Shown here piece after piece: positions 13,019-24,890 of a DNA stretch of 64,000 nt. The stretch spans positions 60,001 through 124,000 of the forward strand of contig JAIGNY010001477.1 in assembly GCA_020152595.1 (NCBI GenBank). Direction: 5' to 3'. The translations under genes were made by a program, and so were the position numbers. The notes under the pieces were generated by a model. It saw only the letters and a program-made list of their open reading frames with translations, was not told the origin of the DNA and did not search any database. The number at the start of each line of letters is the position of its first letter. The stretch's first letter is position 1. The DNA is from Chiridota heheva (taxonomy: Eukaryota; Echinodermata; Holothuroidea; Apodida; Chiridotidae).

Positions 13019-13142
13019 TTTACTTGCAAATTGACACATTTGCTTGCAAATTGACACATTTGCTTGCAAATTGACACATTTGCTTGCAAATTGACATATT
13101 TGCTTGCAAATTGACACATTTCTTGCAAATTGACACATTTCT
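13019..13142. repeat. 21-bp tandem repeat inside the TTAA transposon
   Basis: Six units of TTGCTTGCAAATTGACACAT, the last ones slightly shortened. The minus-strand frame through them (CKQMCQFAS) is only a reading of the repeat. Confidence 0.85.
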
Positions 13143-14110
13143 TTGGCTTGGATCTCACCCATCTCGACATTAATGTCATCTTCGTTTGCCTCTATACCTT
13201 GGTTGGTTGCCTCTGGTATAGATTGGTTTAAAGTTGATTGAAAGTGTTCTTTTAATCTTTCTCTCATCTCATCTTCTCCAACAATGACCTTTTCATTTCC
13301 ATTCCTTACTCCAACATTCTTCTTTCTTCCTTTTTAACATATCTCCTTTAAAATTTACCTATCTTCTTTAAAATTTTGTTTAGACCACTCATGTTTCCAC
13401 GTGATCTTCTGTTCCTTTCACCAAATTATCTACCATCTTTCTTTTATCTGATCAAACTCTTTTCTTTACTTCTCTGTCTTTCTTCGCATATTCTGTTCTT
13501 TTTAGCTGTCTTATTCTTTATATTTTTCTTCATCTATTTGACCATTGAGATTTTTTCTGTCTTCAATAGCTCTCAATGAGTTAGCTGAAGTCTATGGGTT
13601 ATATATGCCTTTCATTTTCCTTAATACTTTCATTGCAGCATTAATATGTTCTGTTTTAATGTTGATCCACTTTTCGTTTAAACTATCATTCATGTCTCTC
13701 TTCACATTCTTGTTCAGCTCTTTGTTGTAGTCATGTCTTACTTCTGCACATTTTAGTCTGTTCGACTCCAATACGAGTCTTGATGTTTGGCTGTTTTTCT
13801 TCTCACCTCCCGGTTTAAGTCTGCTATTTTCATTTAGCAGATTGTGGTCACTGTGTATATTGGCTCCTCTTTTGGTTCTTACATCTAACAAAGACCCTCT
13901 ATGTTTCCTAGAAATTGTGAAATGGTTTCTAGTATTGCCATTTCAGACAGTCCATGTGTACTTGTTGATGTCTCTATTCTTGAACACAGTACCTCCAATG
14001 ATGAGTCCATTAACCTCACAAAGCCTGCAAATAGTTCGTCTTTGTCATTCACAAGGACCTCTCTAGGTTTTTTTAACAAGCTCCGTTTGCCCGGGTTTTA
14101 TATCAGAGTT
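13130..14110 (-). mobile_element. RTE-like LINE fragment inside the TTAA transposon
   Basis: Reading leftward: FAGFVRLMDSSLE / NGLIIGGTVFKNRDINKYTW, LLDVRTKRGANIHSDHNLL (end of an apurinic-type endonuclease), VRHDYNKELNKNVKRDMND, then RERLKEHFQSTLNQSIPEAT, the linker before the RT in RTE-type elements. The order is right but the frame changes at least twice and has stops. Both ends are missing, so it may be a captured piece rather than a simple insertion. Confidence 0.7.
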
Positions 14111-14533
14111 TTCCTTCTCCTAGAAAGGTTGTCAACTAAGACTGACGAGGCCAATATCCCCGTGTTTTCCGCAAGACATGAGCAAAACAGAAGGTACCAC
14201 GAGAAGGTAGGGGTTACGTTGTGAGCTGGGAGGCGATTATGGACAGATAGCCCGATAAGACTGTTTTTTTTTAATATCATATCACTTCCTTCTGAAGTCT
14301 ACAAGGACAGGTCGCCAGTTTGCATCAATGGAAATGCCTACGTACATAGACTGGACAAATGCAGAATACCACGAGGTCTGACGAGCTAACATATGATCTG
14401 TATATTGTTTATATGATGTTTATTGTTTATATAATTTGCAGAAATCAAACTCAACAACTATTTCACTCAAAAAGCATGCTTAATTAAGCTTTGCTTAATT
14501 AACCTATCCAGGTTACAAAATAGACCATGCCTA

Positions 14534-14737
14534 CTATAGCAACATGGTAACTTGGTGGGGCAAACAAACCTCACATCCAAAATCATGCATTACCAATGCA
14601 TTGACATTTAGATGTTCATGTGGCCTGTCGCAAGTTTTGATCCATTTATGGCACTTCTCCAGATTTTTAGAGTTTTTGGCAAAAGGAATAAACAAAATTC
14701 TGTTTGCTCTGGGTAACAGGAATCGGACAGTAAGCAC
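14534..14737 (-). pseudogene. THAP-like zinc-finger remnant of the TTAA transposon
   Basis: The frame contains RILFIPFAKNSKNLEKCHKW then IKTCDRPHEHLNVNALVMHD and a final C-x-C-x-x-H (CEVCLPH). The spacing of F-x-P-F, the W and the late C/H pair fits a THAP-type DNA-binding domain at the start of a transposase. The first Cys pair is not in this frame, and no catalytic domain follows. Confidence 0.5.
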
Positions 14738-15179
14738 AATTTTTGTTTACCATCTTGTCATCACTCGGTCTGTGTGTGCAGAAATTTGTTTAGAGCAGTA
14801 TATTGCATGACTACATGTGCATGCCGCTAGCTAGATGTAGTTTACCAGTGCCACGTAGGTTTTTGCCCCACTTATTACGCAGATTTTGTTGCTAGGCAAA
14901 TTCATGCAATGATTGGTTGAAAAAGCTGTCAATCATCTAATTCGGTTGAGGTTAATTGCGATAAGCTAACATTCTTTGCTTGCGCAAGTTTGCTGCAGCC
15001 TTGCAGCATGCTAGCAACAAGCTAGGACCAGTACAACAAGCTGCTAGTAATTGGAAATACAAGCTTGCTAGCTTGCGCAAGCTAGCAAAACCTCTCTGCA
15101 AGCTTGCACAAAATTGTTCAAATTACGTCCATAGGACCAGTGCTCAACCCTGGTTTGCTTGTATAGCCAATATTTTGTA

Positions 15180-15811
15180 ATATTCCCATGTTTTTTTTTA
15201 AATATTCCCAAGGTTTTTTGTAATATTCCCATGTTTTTTTTCTTCTAATATTCCCATGGGTTTTTTTACAAAATTTATTTAAAAGAGCATACTTTTAGAG
15301 CCAAATTGGTACAAAAATCAGGTTGGTATCATATGCCGTTCAGGAGATACAGATTTTTAAAGATTTCCTTATTGCATTTTAAAGTTTTTGTACAGTATGA
15401 TGAATTCGTGCTTGATGGTGTTATAGAGACAATTCCATTGCAAATGTTTATGTATTTCTTTAAATGTTAATTGGTTGTTTCTGTATGATTAGAAACAATT
15501 TTTCAAAAGTTATTAAAGTAGGGATATTTGGCAATGTATATAAATACCTAACTTTCATCAATTTATTTTTCTAGCAGGTTTTACTAATAAAATAGGCTAG
15601 ATTTTAATGAAATACATCAACTTTGTATGAAAATTTGTTGCTGTGATGTCATACTGAACCTTTTCCTATTCGTTTATTAGCATTTTTTTGTGAACGTTAA
15701 AATTTGAATATCTCCCGGTAGGAATAACATATCAACATGTTTTTGTACTAAATTGTTTCTAAAAATGTTCTCTTTCTTATAAAGGTTACAAAAAATAATG
15801 GGAATATTCCT
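15180..15811. mobile_element. Palindromic MITE family B, copy 2
   Basis: Matches copy 1 along its length. The right end GGGAATATTCCT is followed by TTAA (15,812-15,815), then by a SINE scrap (CCACTCAGCCACAGC). The left end is a short tandem of three AATATTCCCATG(T)n units, so the outer left border is blurred. Confidence 0.75.
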
Positions 15812-16189
15812 TTAACCACTCAGCCACAGCAAGCAAAGAACATCATAAAATTAAAATGCATGAATAATGAATGATATATACAATGTCATGTAAGGAAAGT
15901 GAAACAAGAAACTCTAAAGGAGGAAACGGGTGGATAGAATAACCAGTAGCTATGTGGAAATCACATTTTTATTTACATGGTCAATAAACAAAGGACACTT
16001 CCATCTGGTATCTATTTTTCAGTTCATCTTTTGCTTGAAAGCAAGTCAGGAAACTTTCGGATCGAATGTGAGGAAGAGTACCACTTTTTAATGGGTGTAC
16101 GATTACCTAATATAACTTAACCATAGTGAAATACTGATATCACCTTTTTTTTTAATACATTAAAATAGTTCATGCTTGCATATGGGTGG

Positions 16190-16455
16190 AGGTGCAGTGG
16201 CTTAGCGGTTAAAGGGGTCACACTTGCATGTGGAAGGTACCAGGTTTGACTCCTGTCCCGAGAGTTACATTGCTTCCTTGAATCTACTTGCTCCAGTCCA
16301 CACAGCTGTAAAATGAGTACCAACACTGCTGGAGAGTTAACCTGTGATGGACTTACATCCTACCCAGGGAGGGAGGGGCGAGGGGGGTGGTGGTGTGTTC
16401 TCATCCACTTATGCCATAAAAACTGGGGACAACCGGGGACCCTCATGGTCCATGT
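16190..16455 (+). mobile_element. tRNA-derived SINE
   Basis: GCAGTGGCTTAGCGGTTAAA, box B GGTTTGACTCC, ACAGCTGTAAAATGAGTACC, GTGATGGACTTACATCCTAC. A G-rich insertion (GGGAGGGAGGGGCGAGGGGG) lies in the body. Confidence 0.8.
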
Positions 16456-16459
16456 AAGG

Positions 16460-18600
16460 ACTTAGCTTATTTAGCTTGTATCTGGATCAACCTCTATATT
16501 CATCGCTGACTTCTAGTTTTCTATGCAAATGTCCAGGCCTTGAATGTAGTGGACCGACAGGATCTTGAACTTGAATACAATGTACAGACATGAATTGAGT
16601 TGATCAGTAAAACGAACATAATCAATACAGACCTTGAATCAGGTAGACTGACATGATCATTATGTAGGCCCAGGCCTTGAGTAATGTAGATTAATACAAT
16701 CAATTTGTAGGCCCAAGTCTTTCATTAGGTAAACTCACATTTATCAAAACTTTTGTCAATAAAGGAAAAAATCCGGGGTAAATTAAAGTTATTAAACAAT
16801 ACATTGGAGGTACACATACAACAACAAAAATCTATGACCCTTACTTACAGTCAAAAATTGTGTGGTTAGGAGTACCATCAGTAACATCTAAAACAAGTTA
16901 ATATTTTATTAGAGCAATCATCTAAATTCCCCCTCCAAAAAAAAAATGTCAGGTTTGGCTAAGAGCCTGCATTTTATCTATATGCATGAATGACAATCAC
17001 TTCACTAAATAAAGACATTCCTATCAATACCAAAATAATATATTTTCTAAATATGATATATTACAACCTAACAGGAACCTTTTAGAGAAAACTATTTTGC
17101 ATTGCAGTTAAAGAAATGGTGACATATAGAAACAAGTTTGCTTTTAACTGATGTTTGACACTCACTGAATACTTAGTAACCCCTATTTCTCCAAAATAAT
17201 CATTGGAAAAGTGTGGAAATCACGTTATTTTAAAGTTCAGAATTTAGATTTGTGATGTTGCGAGTTGTAGACCCCCTCCCCCGTGCAGAACTGCTGTGTA
17301 AACGCATGCAAAGTAATTGCAGACAGACCTAAAATGTTGTCAGCAAAAAGTTATGAAATTTCATCCTCTGATACCTCAGATACAGAAGATTCCTTTTGAG
17401 AACTTGACAGAGACATTATAGACCTACATAGTATACCTGCAGATGCAATTATTATAGACCCCCATAGTATACCTGAAGATGCAATCATTGTAGACCCCCA
17501 TAGTATACCTGAAGATGCAATCCAATCATAAATGTTCGAGATATTACTGGGGAAAGTTAGCCACTCTGAGCCGGCTGAACACAAGAGTTCCAGACCTATA
17601 GGCCTACATAACACAACAAACCCTTCGCAAATACTTCACAAAACCGCAGATTTAAAGTAACTTACAAATGCATTTTGGAAATGCATTTTGGAAATGCATT
17701 TTGGAAATGCCTTTTCAGTCTCATCCGGTACATGCACTGAATCATACAATTCTCTCCTTTTCATCTAAGCTATGCCATCATGCGATCTATTTCCTAGAAA
17801 TCATCGAAAGAAAGCTTAAAGTTTAGGCTTACAACTGGTCTCAAGCTAGTAGTAGCCGATAAATACACACATACACGCATTTATATATGTAGGCCTACAT
17901 ACGTATGCCAGTCGGAGATGAATTACATCACTCAACTTGACAAAATCACAACGTCACAAAATTTTAATAACAGAAATTAGAATAGAAAGTTATGTCGTTT
18001 ATATGAGCAGCAAAAAAGGGTTTTTCTAAGATTGTAAAAGACTGAGACATATTTCGAACTACATATGTATTAGAAAGTTGTTCCAACATAAAAAAATATA
18101 TCAGTTGATACCAAAATTGCTACATGTCACTTCCAGTCCTTTGAAGACTACACACCTTCTGGATGTGTGAAACAGAACCTAACTTGCGACACCTCATCAG
18201 CTGCAAAGTTAATTGGTAAAGCTTGACGGTGATTAGTTTTCACGCAAAATTTAAAAAAATCATATGATGCCCACCTGTGACCTTCCCAAACAGAGTCACA
18301 TTTGTCATGACTTACTCTCAATTATTGGAGTGAGTGGCTCTGATCCTCTAAAACAATAGAAAACTTGTTACCTTAACAATAACTTTATGATGGACGGCTT
18401 CAGGATGGTAATTTCTGAACCGAAGAGGATGAGGAGATGTTCGCGGAGCTTTGATGCCTCATGCCCCACTTGACTTTACATTCACTGGTGGTGAGAGAAG
18501 TTTAGCCCCCCCCCCCCTTCTCCTATGGTGCTTGATTTATTTACTTACCAAGGTGCACAACCTAATCCTATCATTTCAAGACAAAAATAGTTTGTTTGTT
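16460..18600. other. No host gene seen apart from the 17.3-kb stretch
   Basis: Contains a small TTTGGAAATGCA tandem at 17,670-17,712 and a poly-C tract at 18,508. The duplicated CTTGAATxxGGTAGACTGAC-like phrases at 16,550-16,730 hint at decayed short repeats. Confidence 0.45.
17334..17528 (+). other. Short coding-like stretch with 12-residue repeats
   Basis: An ATG-started plus frame reads MLSAKSYEISSSDTSDTEDS, then after one TGA an acidic tandem: DPHSIPEDAI(I/V)(V/I) with a 36-bp, in-frame unit, 2.5 to 3 copies, to a TAA at about 17,528. No family is recognised. The unit length being a multiple of three and the acidic, Ser-rich start are the only coding hints; the reverse strand is open too. 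Confidence 0.3.
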
Positions 18601-18617
18601 TTTTAATTCTCACTTCA

Positions 18618-19185
18618 AGGAATATTCCTATGGAATTTTATTTTTATGTTTCTATTATAGAAAATTTAAGAAACAGATTGATAAAAAACCATGTTGATAT
18701 CTCATTCCTAGAAGAAGTTATTGAACTTTAAATATTTTACTTGCCCACATAAAAATGACTTTTGTACTGAGTCTAAGTCATCATTATGATGTCATCACAG
18801 CACTTCCTGTACTAATCTTTATGTATTTCTTTAAAACTAATCACCACCAATTTTTATTATTTAAATAAAAGTTACACGAACAGATTGTAAAACATTATTG
18901 TAAATCTTATTCTACACTATTCTTAATCAGTTTTGAAGGAAATGTTTTGCCAAAAATACAAAATTAATTTTCAAAGAAATACATAAAGAATAGTGTATGT
19001 CGGAAGTGCTGTGATGACATCATAATGATGATTTTGACTCAGACCAACAATCTCTTTTACGCAGACAAGAAAAATCTTTACAATTCAATAACTTCTTGTA
19101 GGAATAAGATGGATTTTTTACACCAATGTTTCTTTTTTTGTCCTCTTATCAAATATATTAAAATACAAATCCATGGGAATATTCC
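18618..19185. mobile_element. Palindromic MITE family C
   Basis: AGGAATATTCCTATGG and CATGGGAATATTCCT form the ends, as in family B, but the inner arms differ: GTCATCATTATGATGTCATC / GATGACATCATAATGATGAT, then AGCACTTCC / GGAAGTGCT. TCAA and TTAA lie at the borders. Confidence 0.75.
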
Positions 19186-19229
19186 TTAAATATTTCTGCC
19201 CTCAAACCCCCTCCTCCCTCCCCTTAGTA

Positions 19230-19480
19230 ATTACAGCCATTGATACCAGTCCTGTTCTGTTTCTACTTTTAAGTACTTATTTATCACATCTGACAATTCT
19301 CTCTTCTTAAGTGAAAAAGATCTTGAAGAAATCACGGGAAAAATGGAACCTACTTCTTCCTTAATATCATAAAATAGGGGTCTTTGGTTCGGTTTGTTGG
19401 CGTTAACGGCACCGCGACAGTCAAGAGTCAAATGTGCCAGGTCTTTGAATGGGTCTTTGGAAGTATGATTGGTCAACTGT
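19230..19480 (-). mobile_element. Older relative of the I-clade LINE 3' end
   Basis: The open frame contains HLTLDCRGAVNANKPNQ, which matches the C-terminus of the neighbouring family ([20 protein letters not shown]) in protein and in DNA (GTGCCGTTAA). Divergence is much larger than among the young copies, so this is an older insertion or a sister family. The rest of the frame (to ETEQDWYQWL) is not recognised. Confidence 0.5.
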
Positions 19481-19695
19481 TTGTTTTACTATAAATAGAA
19501 TCCTAAAACCAATAGAGCTGTACAGTTGATTAGTAGTAGGTTGACCTGAAATTCACCCTAATGCTAGCCAGAACACAAGGTGCTAAATGTTATCAGCTGG
19601 TTCAAGTCATTACAAAAAAGCTATCAATTTGAATTTTGAATTTTTAAAGATATACGGACAGATAGAGATTTTATATTCGTCAGAAAAAGCTTGAT

Positions 19696-20120
19696 GTTTG
19701 TTTGTTTGCTTGATGAGGGCTTAACGGCACCACGACAGCGAGGGTCAAATTGTGCGTGAGAGGTCAGATCATTCCAGAGGTAGAAAGAAAAGAAAATAGG
19801 GGGAGACTGAGAGAAACATGGGAACTAAAAGCCAGGAAGCTGGGATCAAGAGAGGAAGTGCATGGGTGAAAAGGGGGAGAAAAGTAGACAGAGCGGGGTG
19901 GGAGAGGAGGACTAAATATGGTTGTAGAGGGAAGCTCTGGGGGGTTTTTTCTGAAAAAGCTCGGCTATTGAGATGTGGGGAGCGAGGGAAGCTCTGGGAA
20001 GGTTGTACAGTGGGCAAGCAAGGAGAACGTGGTGGACTGAGGGTGCAATGGCAATTGTTGCAGAGAGGTGGGGGAGCCAATAAGGAGGTGGGAGTGAGTG
20101 AGGTCAGTGTGACCTATTGT
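19696..20120 (-). mobile_element. I-clade LINE 3' fragment
   Basis: Begins at TTTGTTTGTTTGC and carries the family's last codons ([19 protein letters not shown]) and the NNCHC segment. 5'-truncated at about 20,120. It lies below the last myosin exon found, in the same orientation as the other copies. Confidence 0.85.
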
Positions 20121-20739
20121 TTTTTTGCAATGATAAATCAATGTAAATGTTTCAAGAGAGAACAATAAATAATGAAAAGAAAAAAAACATACTGGAATAC
20201 AATGAATTATTATAAATCACGAACAATTTTTAATGAATGCAAAAGTTGCAAGGTATGAGAGAGAGGGCAGCTCAAAATCTTTAACGCAATTCTTGAAAAT
20301 TCCATTCTAAATTTCCGTCACTGAAAATCATTTTGATAGAGTGTATGATGGAAATTCAAACTCTCTTGGTCATTGTCAACTGTTCCTATTCAGTGGGGAG
20401 AATTGAAAACCAATAGGTTAACATACGAAAATTCACAAGTTTTTATCTTCTTTTTTTCTGATGTAACAAAATTACAATAAAATTTGCATAATTTATTATA
20501 ACAAGGCTCTAAAATTCAAAATGCTATAAAATAGTCAATTTTAAACCAATTTTGATTAATGTTTTTGCTATTTTCAAAGTTTATCGCATATTTTCTTTAA
20601 TTACAGGTGCGAAATCAGCGTAATGACTTAGTTTTAAACTTTTAATCACTTAAAATTTCAACCAATGACTATATGCGTGCCTTTTTCGATCATATTTTGT
20701 ACTATATTTATAATACAGCAACCACTTCAATTCAGCATT

Positions 20740-20790
20740 GCTGTGGCTGAACGGATAAGGCGATGGATTTTGGATTTGCAGCAACATTTT
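20740..20790 (+). other. tRNA 5'-half-like sequence
   Basis: GTGGCTGAACGGATAAGGCG followed by an anticodon-arm-like ATGGATTTTGGATTT, but no box B at the right distance. Possibly the start of a SINE. Confidence 0.3.
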
Positions 20791-21147
20791 TTCTTTGTCT
20801 TTTCCCCTCAGGTGAATTAAAGCTATCAACTGGGTTAATTTCAGTTAAGTGCTCCATGATTAAACTAACGACGAATTTGTACAGCTCTGACGTTCAACTC
20901 GGCCGTGTCATGTTACTACACATACATACTTTATGTACCTTATCTTCATACACACAATGTATATGTGCTTCTCTGAATGATTGTACTATGTAGCTGATGT
21001 GTGTAAGTACTGCACATGCCATGTACTAACTGAGGTCATTGCGATTTATTTTGTGATGCTTCTTTAAGCTCAAGTTGTTGCTACCTGTCGTTGATCTATA
21101 ACACCGACTGATTGTTTCCTTTACTTCAGAGTCTTTAAGTTGCTTAA

Positions 21148-21381
21148 AGGAGCACTAGACCGAAAAGTGAGGGCACTCGTTTCTGCAAATTTCACAGATA
21201 TATTATCCATAAAAGATCAATCAACTTCATGCCTCCATAGCCCACAGAGGACGTGAGGACAAAGGTTACTTGCATATTCATATTAGCCAGAAAATTTATA
21301 TACTGTTGTGTGCTAGATATGCATTTAATTTTTGAGGGGAACCCCCTCAAAATACACCCTCATTTTCTATCTAGTGCTCCT
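21148..21381. mobile_element. TTAA MITE family G, copy 1
   Basis: AGGAGCACTAGACCGAAAAG at the left, CTAGTGCTCCT at the right. TTAA before the left end; TTCAA after the right. Homologous throughout to 60,823-61,054. Confidence 0.8.
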
Positions 21382-21672
21382 TCAAGTGGTGGAATTCCAC
21401 CTATAAAACTAAGACTGATATTTTTCTTTACTGAAATTTGGTTCGATCCCTATTGATATAAGACATAGATAGAAGGAAATTGGCAGGTGGTAACTTCGTC
21501 TTGTGTTGGTGCGTTGTAGTCCAGATGGCCATTCATTAATACACACAATCCTGTACCACATACAAAGATTAATCCTGTTATAATCTGCAGGAACAAGGGG
21601 ACTATGGGGATGACCGGAGCGCCCCTTCCACACACACACATACACACATGTTTCCCTTACAATAGTCCGAAT

Positions 21673-22040
21673 TTATGCTACTTTTTCCTTTAGGTTGAGT
21701 TAGGTTGAGTTTTACGTCTTTTCATTATTAACCCCCAGCCCCCATCTTAACCTCCCCTATCCCACACCCACTTTTAAGATCGTTCCTACTGCCCTGGCTT
21801 GAAAGACATAACACAACCACCTTAAATATAGTTGCCTTCTTAACATGAAATTAAAATTTATGCTAATTTTCCCATCAAGTTGAGTTGGGTTGAGTTTTAC
21901 TTCTTTTCATTATTAACCCCCCCATCTTAACCTCCCCTATCCCACACCCACTTTTAAGATTGTTCCTACTGCCCTGGCCTGAGAGACATAACACACAACC
22001 ACCTCAAATATAGTTGCCTTCTTAACATGAAATTAAGCAT
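21673..22040. repeat. Direct duplication, about 187-bp unit
   Basis: GAGTTAGGTTGAGTTTTACG, CATCTTAACCTCCCCTATCC and CTACTGCCCTGGCTTGA occur in both halves; the two differ by few bases, so the duplication is fairly young. Confidence 0.8.
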
Positions 22041-22509
22041 AAATACAACAGTGACCGCATACAGAGCCCGAATGACAATACAAAAAGCAGATGGACGCTT
22101 GCTGTAAAGTTTCTTTTAAAAACAAAACAAAACTAGAGAGCTAAACGGAAAGAGCTCTAAAAATTAATTGTCCATATTCAATTAACTGCCTGACAAAAAA
22201 AAGAGGTTTCCCAAAATTTCAGTTTTGGTTGTCAAAAATGTCATGAATGACAACACTGACTTTACAACATTGCAAAGAAACTAAACAGAAAGTAAATTAT
22301 TTTTTTTTTTAACAAAGTGGGAACTGTTTCATTGTTTAGAGCTAGTCGTGACCATGCAGTGACTGATGTTTACAATGCTACTATACTGTATAATGTTGTA
22401 AATATTTGCGACTGTTTCCTGGAATCACAATGAGGGAAGGGGATATCGGAAAGAGTTGATTGTGTCCAACATGAAAATGTTATGTTTTAACGATTATAAC
22501 AATGTTTAT

Positions 22510-22760
22510 GTTTATAGGAAGTTCAACTAGCAAGTCAAATTAAACACAACTGAACAAGGAAACAAAATGGTAAAGAAAGCATTCAAAAATCGTATTCCAC
22601 TCAGGAAATATTCAAGCTTTAAGTCTCATTTGTGTAGAAACAACTGCAATCAAACTAGTTGTGATGTCACATCCTCACACTCCTCAGTGGTAGTAAATAA
22701 TAATCTAGTAAGGTTACTATATTTTACCATCTGAAGAAAGAATTAAAATTCACAATACAT
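22510..22760. mobile_element. Palindromic MITE family A, partial copy
   Basis: Holds one arm: ACAAAATGGTAAAGAAAGCA, ATTCAAAAATCGTATTCCAC, TGTAGAAACAACTGCAATCA and GTTGTGATGTCACATCC. The right arm is missing. Confidence 0.65.
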
Positions 22761-22794
22761 GTCAAATGTTAAATTTTCATATCTTTTGTCAGTT

Positions 22795-24047
22795 CAACCC
22801 TTAAATCTCCAGGTGTTCAAAACGTGACTGCAATTTTTCGAAACTTCTTTTTTTCAAAATTAATTTTCACAACTTTCCTTTCGCTTTCTATGACTACAAG
22901 TTTGGTTTATATGAATGCTAAAACAATAAAATTTTCAATAGAAAGTTCAAAATTAAGAAAATATCGAAGATTTGCAAATTTTAGGCAAAATTAGGACATT
23001 TGAGTTTGTATTATTTCTTGTGAATAATGAAAATGAAGGATTTTTTTCTATATTTATATTGTTTGTGAAATTTCCTTTCCATTGATAACAGTCTTATAAT
23101 TTTCTCAAAGCAAAACATGAAAAAACAATGAAAACAAACAAAAAAATAAAAAAATACCACTCGCCACGCAACTGAGTAGACTGTGAGTTTGTTTTAAAAC
23201 TTATACTTCAGCATGGATAAAGAGGGGGTAGTTGCTCTTTTTGATTTCACTTGAAAATTAGGGGAATATCGATTCCAAAGGTATATTTTGCATATGGCAG
23301 TTGTATTGATATAAGGAACTATGCGTTTTGCCAAAAATTGGTCTCAAAAAAGGCTACAAATCATGAAAATTTACCCCCAAAAAATAGGGCAGTCAAAATT
23401 CGACCAGAAATGGATGTATTGATGTCTTTGACAGATTCTCACAGGTTTTCAGGCAAAAACAAGGTCTAGAAGTGGGGCAAGTAAGTTTTTAAGAAGAAAA
23501 AAAATTAAAATGGGACTAAATTGGTTTGGACTTGGTTTACCCATTTTCAAGCGAGTTTTACTCACAAATTCTCAATATAATCCTTTACTCATCACAAATG
23601 TTAATTTGTTGAAAGACCTATTCCAGCTCTTTTGAATGAGATGAGTAAAATGAGAGAAGTAAAATGAGAGGAGTAAAATAAGAGGAGTAAAATGAGAGGA
23701 GTAAAATGAGAGGAGTAAAATGAGAGTAGTAAAATAAGAGGAGTAAAATGAGAGCAGTAAAATGATAGGGAAATCAGTCACTATAAGGCGTATAAGTGAT
23801 ATAGTTAGAGGGCTGTGCCGGGTCTCCTTGTCACTAACTGTCAGTCTGTCAATGTTGTGATACTGTTTACATCTGGATGTGCTTGATGATAATCTGGAGG
23901 ATCCAAGGTGCTTCAAAGTTTCCAAAAGGAAATCAAATTATTTTAGATCGCTGCTGTGGGCCTACATGTATTTGACGAAGCAAAATAATTTTTTGAAAAG
24001 TGCATGTCCAATCGGTCGCGCCACGACCGATGGGGATTTAAGGGTTA
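22795..24047. mobile_element. Candidate TTAA element with CCCTTAAATC ends
   Basis: CAACCCTTAAATCTCCAGG at 22,796 faces GGGGATTTAAGGGTTAAAT at 24,035, about 1.25 kb apart. Short inverted ends and a TTAA at the right support a DNA transposon; no coding frame is visible and there is no second copy in the window. Confidence 0.4.
23630..23770. repeat. 14-bp minisatellite
   Basis: About nine units of GTAAAATGAGAGGA with changes at two positions. Confidence 0.85.
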
Positions 24048-24204
24048 AATATATACAATGGAATCCTTAATTGCTGCTACCACTCTGTTAACTGACATCA
24101 ATTAATAAAACTTTAAATAACTCTTCTGCTTAGAACACTACCCATGTTCAGTTTGATTCACTTTTATAAGAATTGAGAAAAAAATTGCACTTGGCATCAA
24201 GTAT

Positions 24205-24600
24205 TCTTGAGGTCGAAGAGACGTAACTGTGTACGGGCTCAGTACGGTTTTGCTAAGTTGGAGGGGAAACTTTATTATTACAGTCAATGGGATATTTTTT
24301 ATAAATACTTGTGTCGCCTCAGCCGGTCAGCAAAAATTAATGGTACTCATATATGTTGGAAACTATTATCTACTACACAACATTTGTGAAGAAAAATAAA
24401 TTCTGTTCAGTATTTGTTGAAAAATGAAAAAAAAAAAGAAGGTTTTTTCTCCCATTGACTGCAATGATAAGTGACTGTTTGTTTTCCCCTTTGACTAAAG
24501 TTTGAGATCGCCAAAAAAGCATTGATACGTCGCCGTGCACCACAACATTCCCGGATGTCCGACCTCCAGGATATAAGATTTCCAACATACCCAGGCCTAC
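24205..24600. mobile_element. Palindromic repeat, unclassified
   Basis: GAGGTCGAAGAGACG, GGAGGGGAAACTTT and ATTACAGTCAATGGGA at the left face TCCCATTGACTGCAATGATA, CCCCTTTGACTAAAG and CCGACCTC at the right. Only one copy here; the ends are not fixed. Confidence 0.5.
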
Positions 24601-24704
24601 TGTTGTGAATTTCAACTTACAATGTGCAATCTCATGTATGTTTAAAGGACTATGGACAGCTAGAGGCAACATGGGCTTAATTGGTTTAAAATATGATTTA
24701 AACC

Positions 24705-24890
24705 ATTAAAATGGCAAAAAATTACATCAAAATTGATTAAAGATTACATCAAAATTGGTTAAAAATTACATCAAATTTTATCAAAAATTACATCAAAATT
24801 GCTTCAAAATTACATCAAAATTGCTTCAAAATTACATCAAAATTGGTTCAAAATTACATTAAAGTTGGTTAAATATTGACCAATTTACAA
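24705..24890. repeat. 21-bp minisatellite
   Basis: Units AAAATTACATCAAAATTGxTT, about seven, with the x and following T varying. Confidence 0.8.

Larger units (their letters stand above)
12697..14951 (-). mobile_element. Kolobok-like TTAA DNA transposon, internally replaced
   Basis: Inverted ends of about 180 bp face each other: GTGATTGACAG, CAACCAATCA, TGCCTAGCAACAAAATCTGC and AGTGGGGCAAAA on the left recur in reverse complement on the right. TTAA lies at both borders (12,693-12,696 and 14,952-14,955), as for Kolobok or piggyBac targets. A THAP-type zinc-finger remnant sits at the right end on the minus strand, which favours Kolobok. The transposase catalytic core is absent; in its place lie an RTE-like LINE fragment and a 21-bp tandem repeat. 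Non-autonomous and dead. Confidence 0.72.

Noticed and set aside
13019-13142. CRISPR-like regular repeats (also at 23.6 and 24.7 kb)
   Set aside because: Units are directly adjacent with no unique spacers, and the context is eukaryotic; they are minisatellites.
24373-24672. 99-codon minus-strand frame as a myosin tail exon
   Set aside because: It follows the arms of a palindromic repeat, lacks splice sites with the right phase, and has no heptad or domain pattern.
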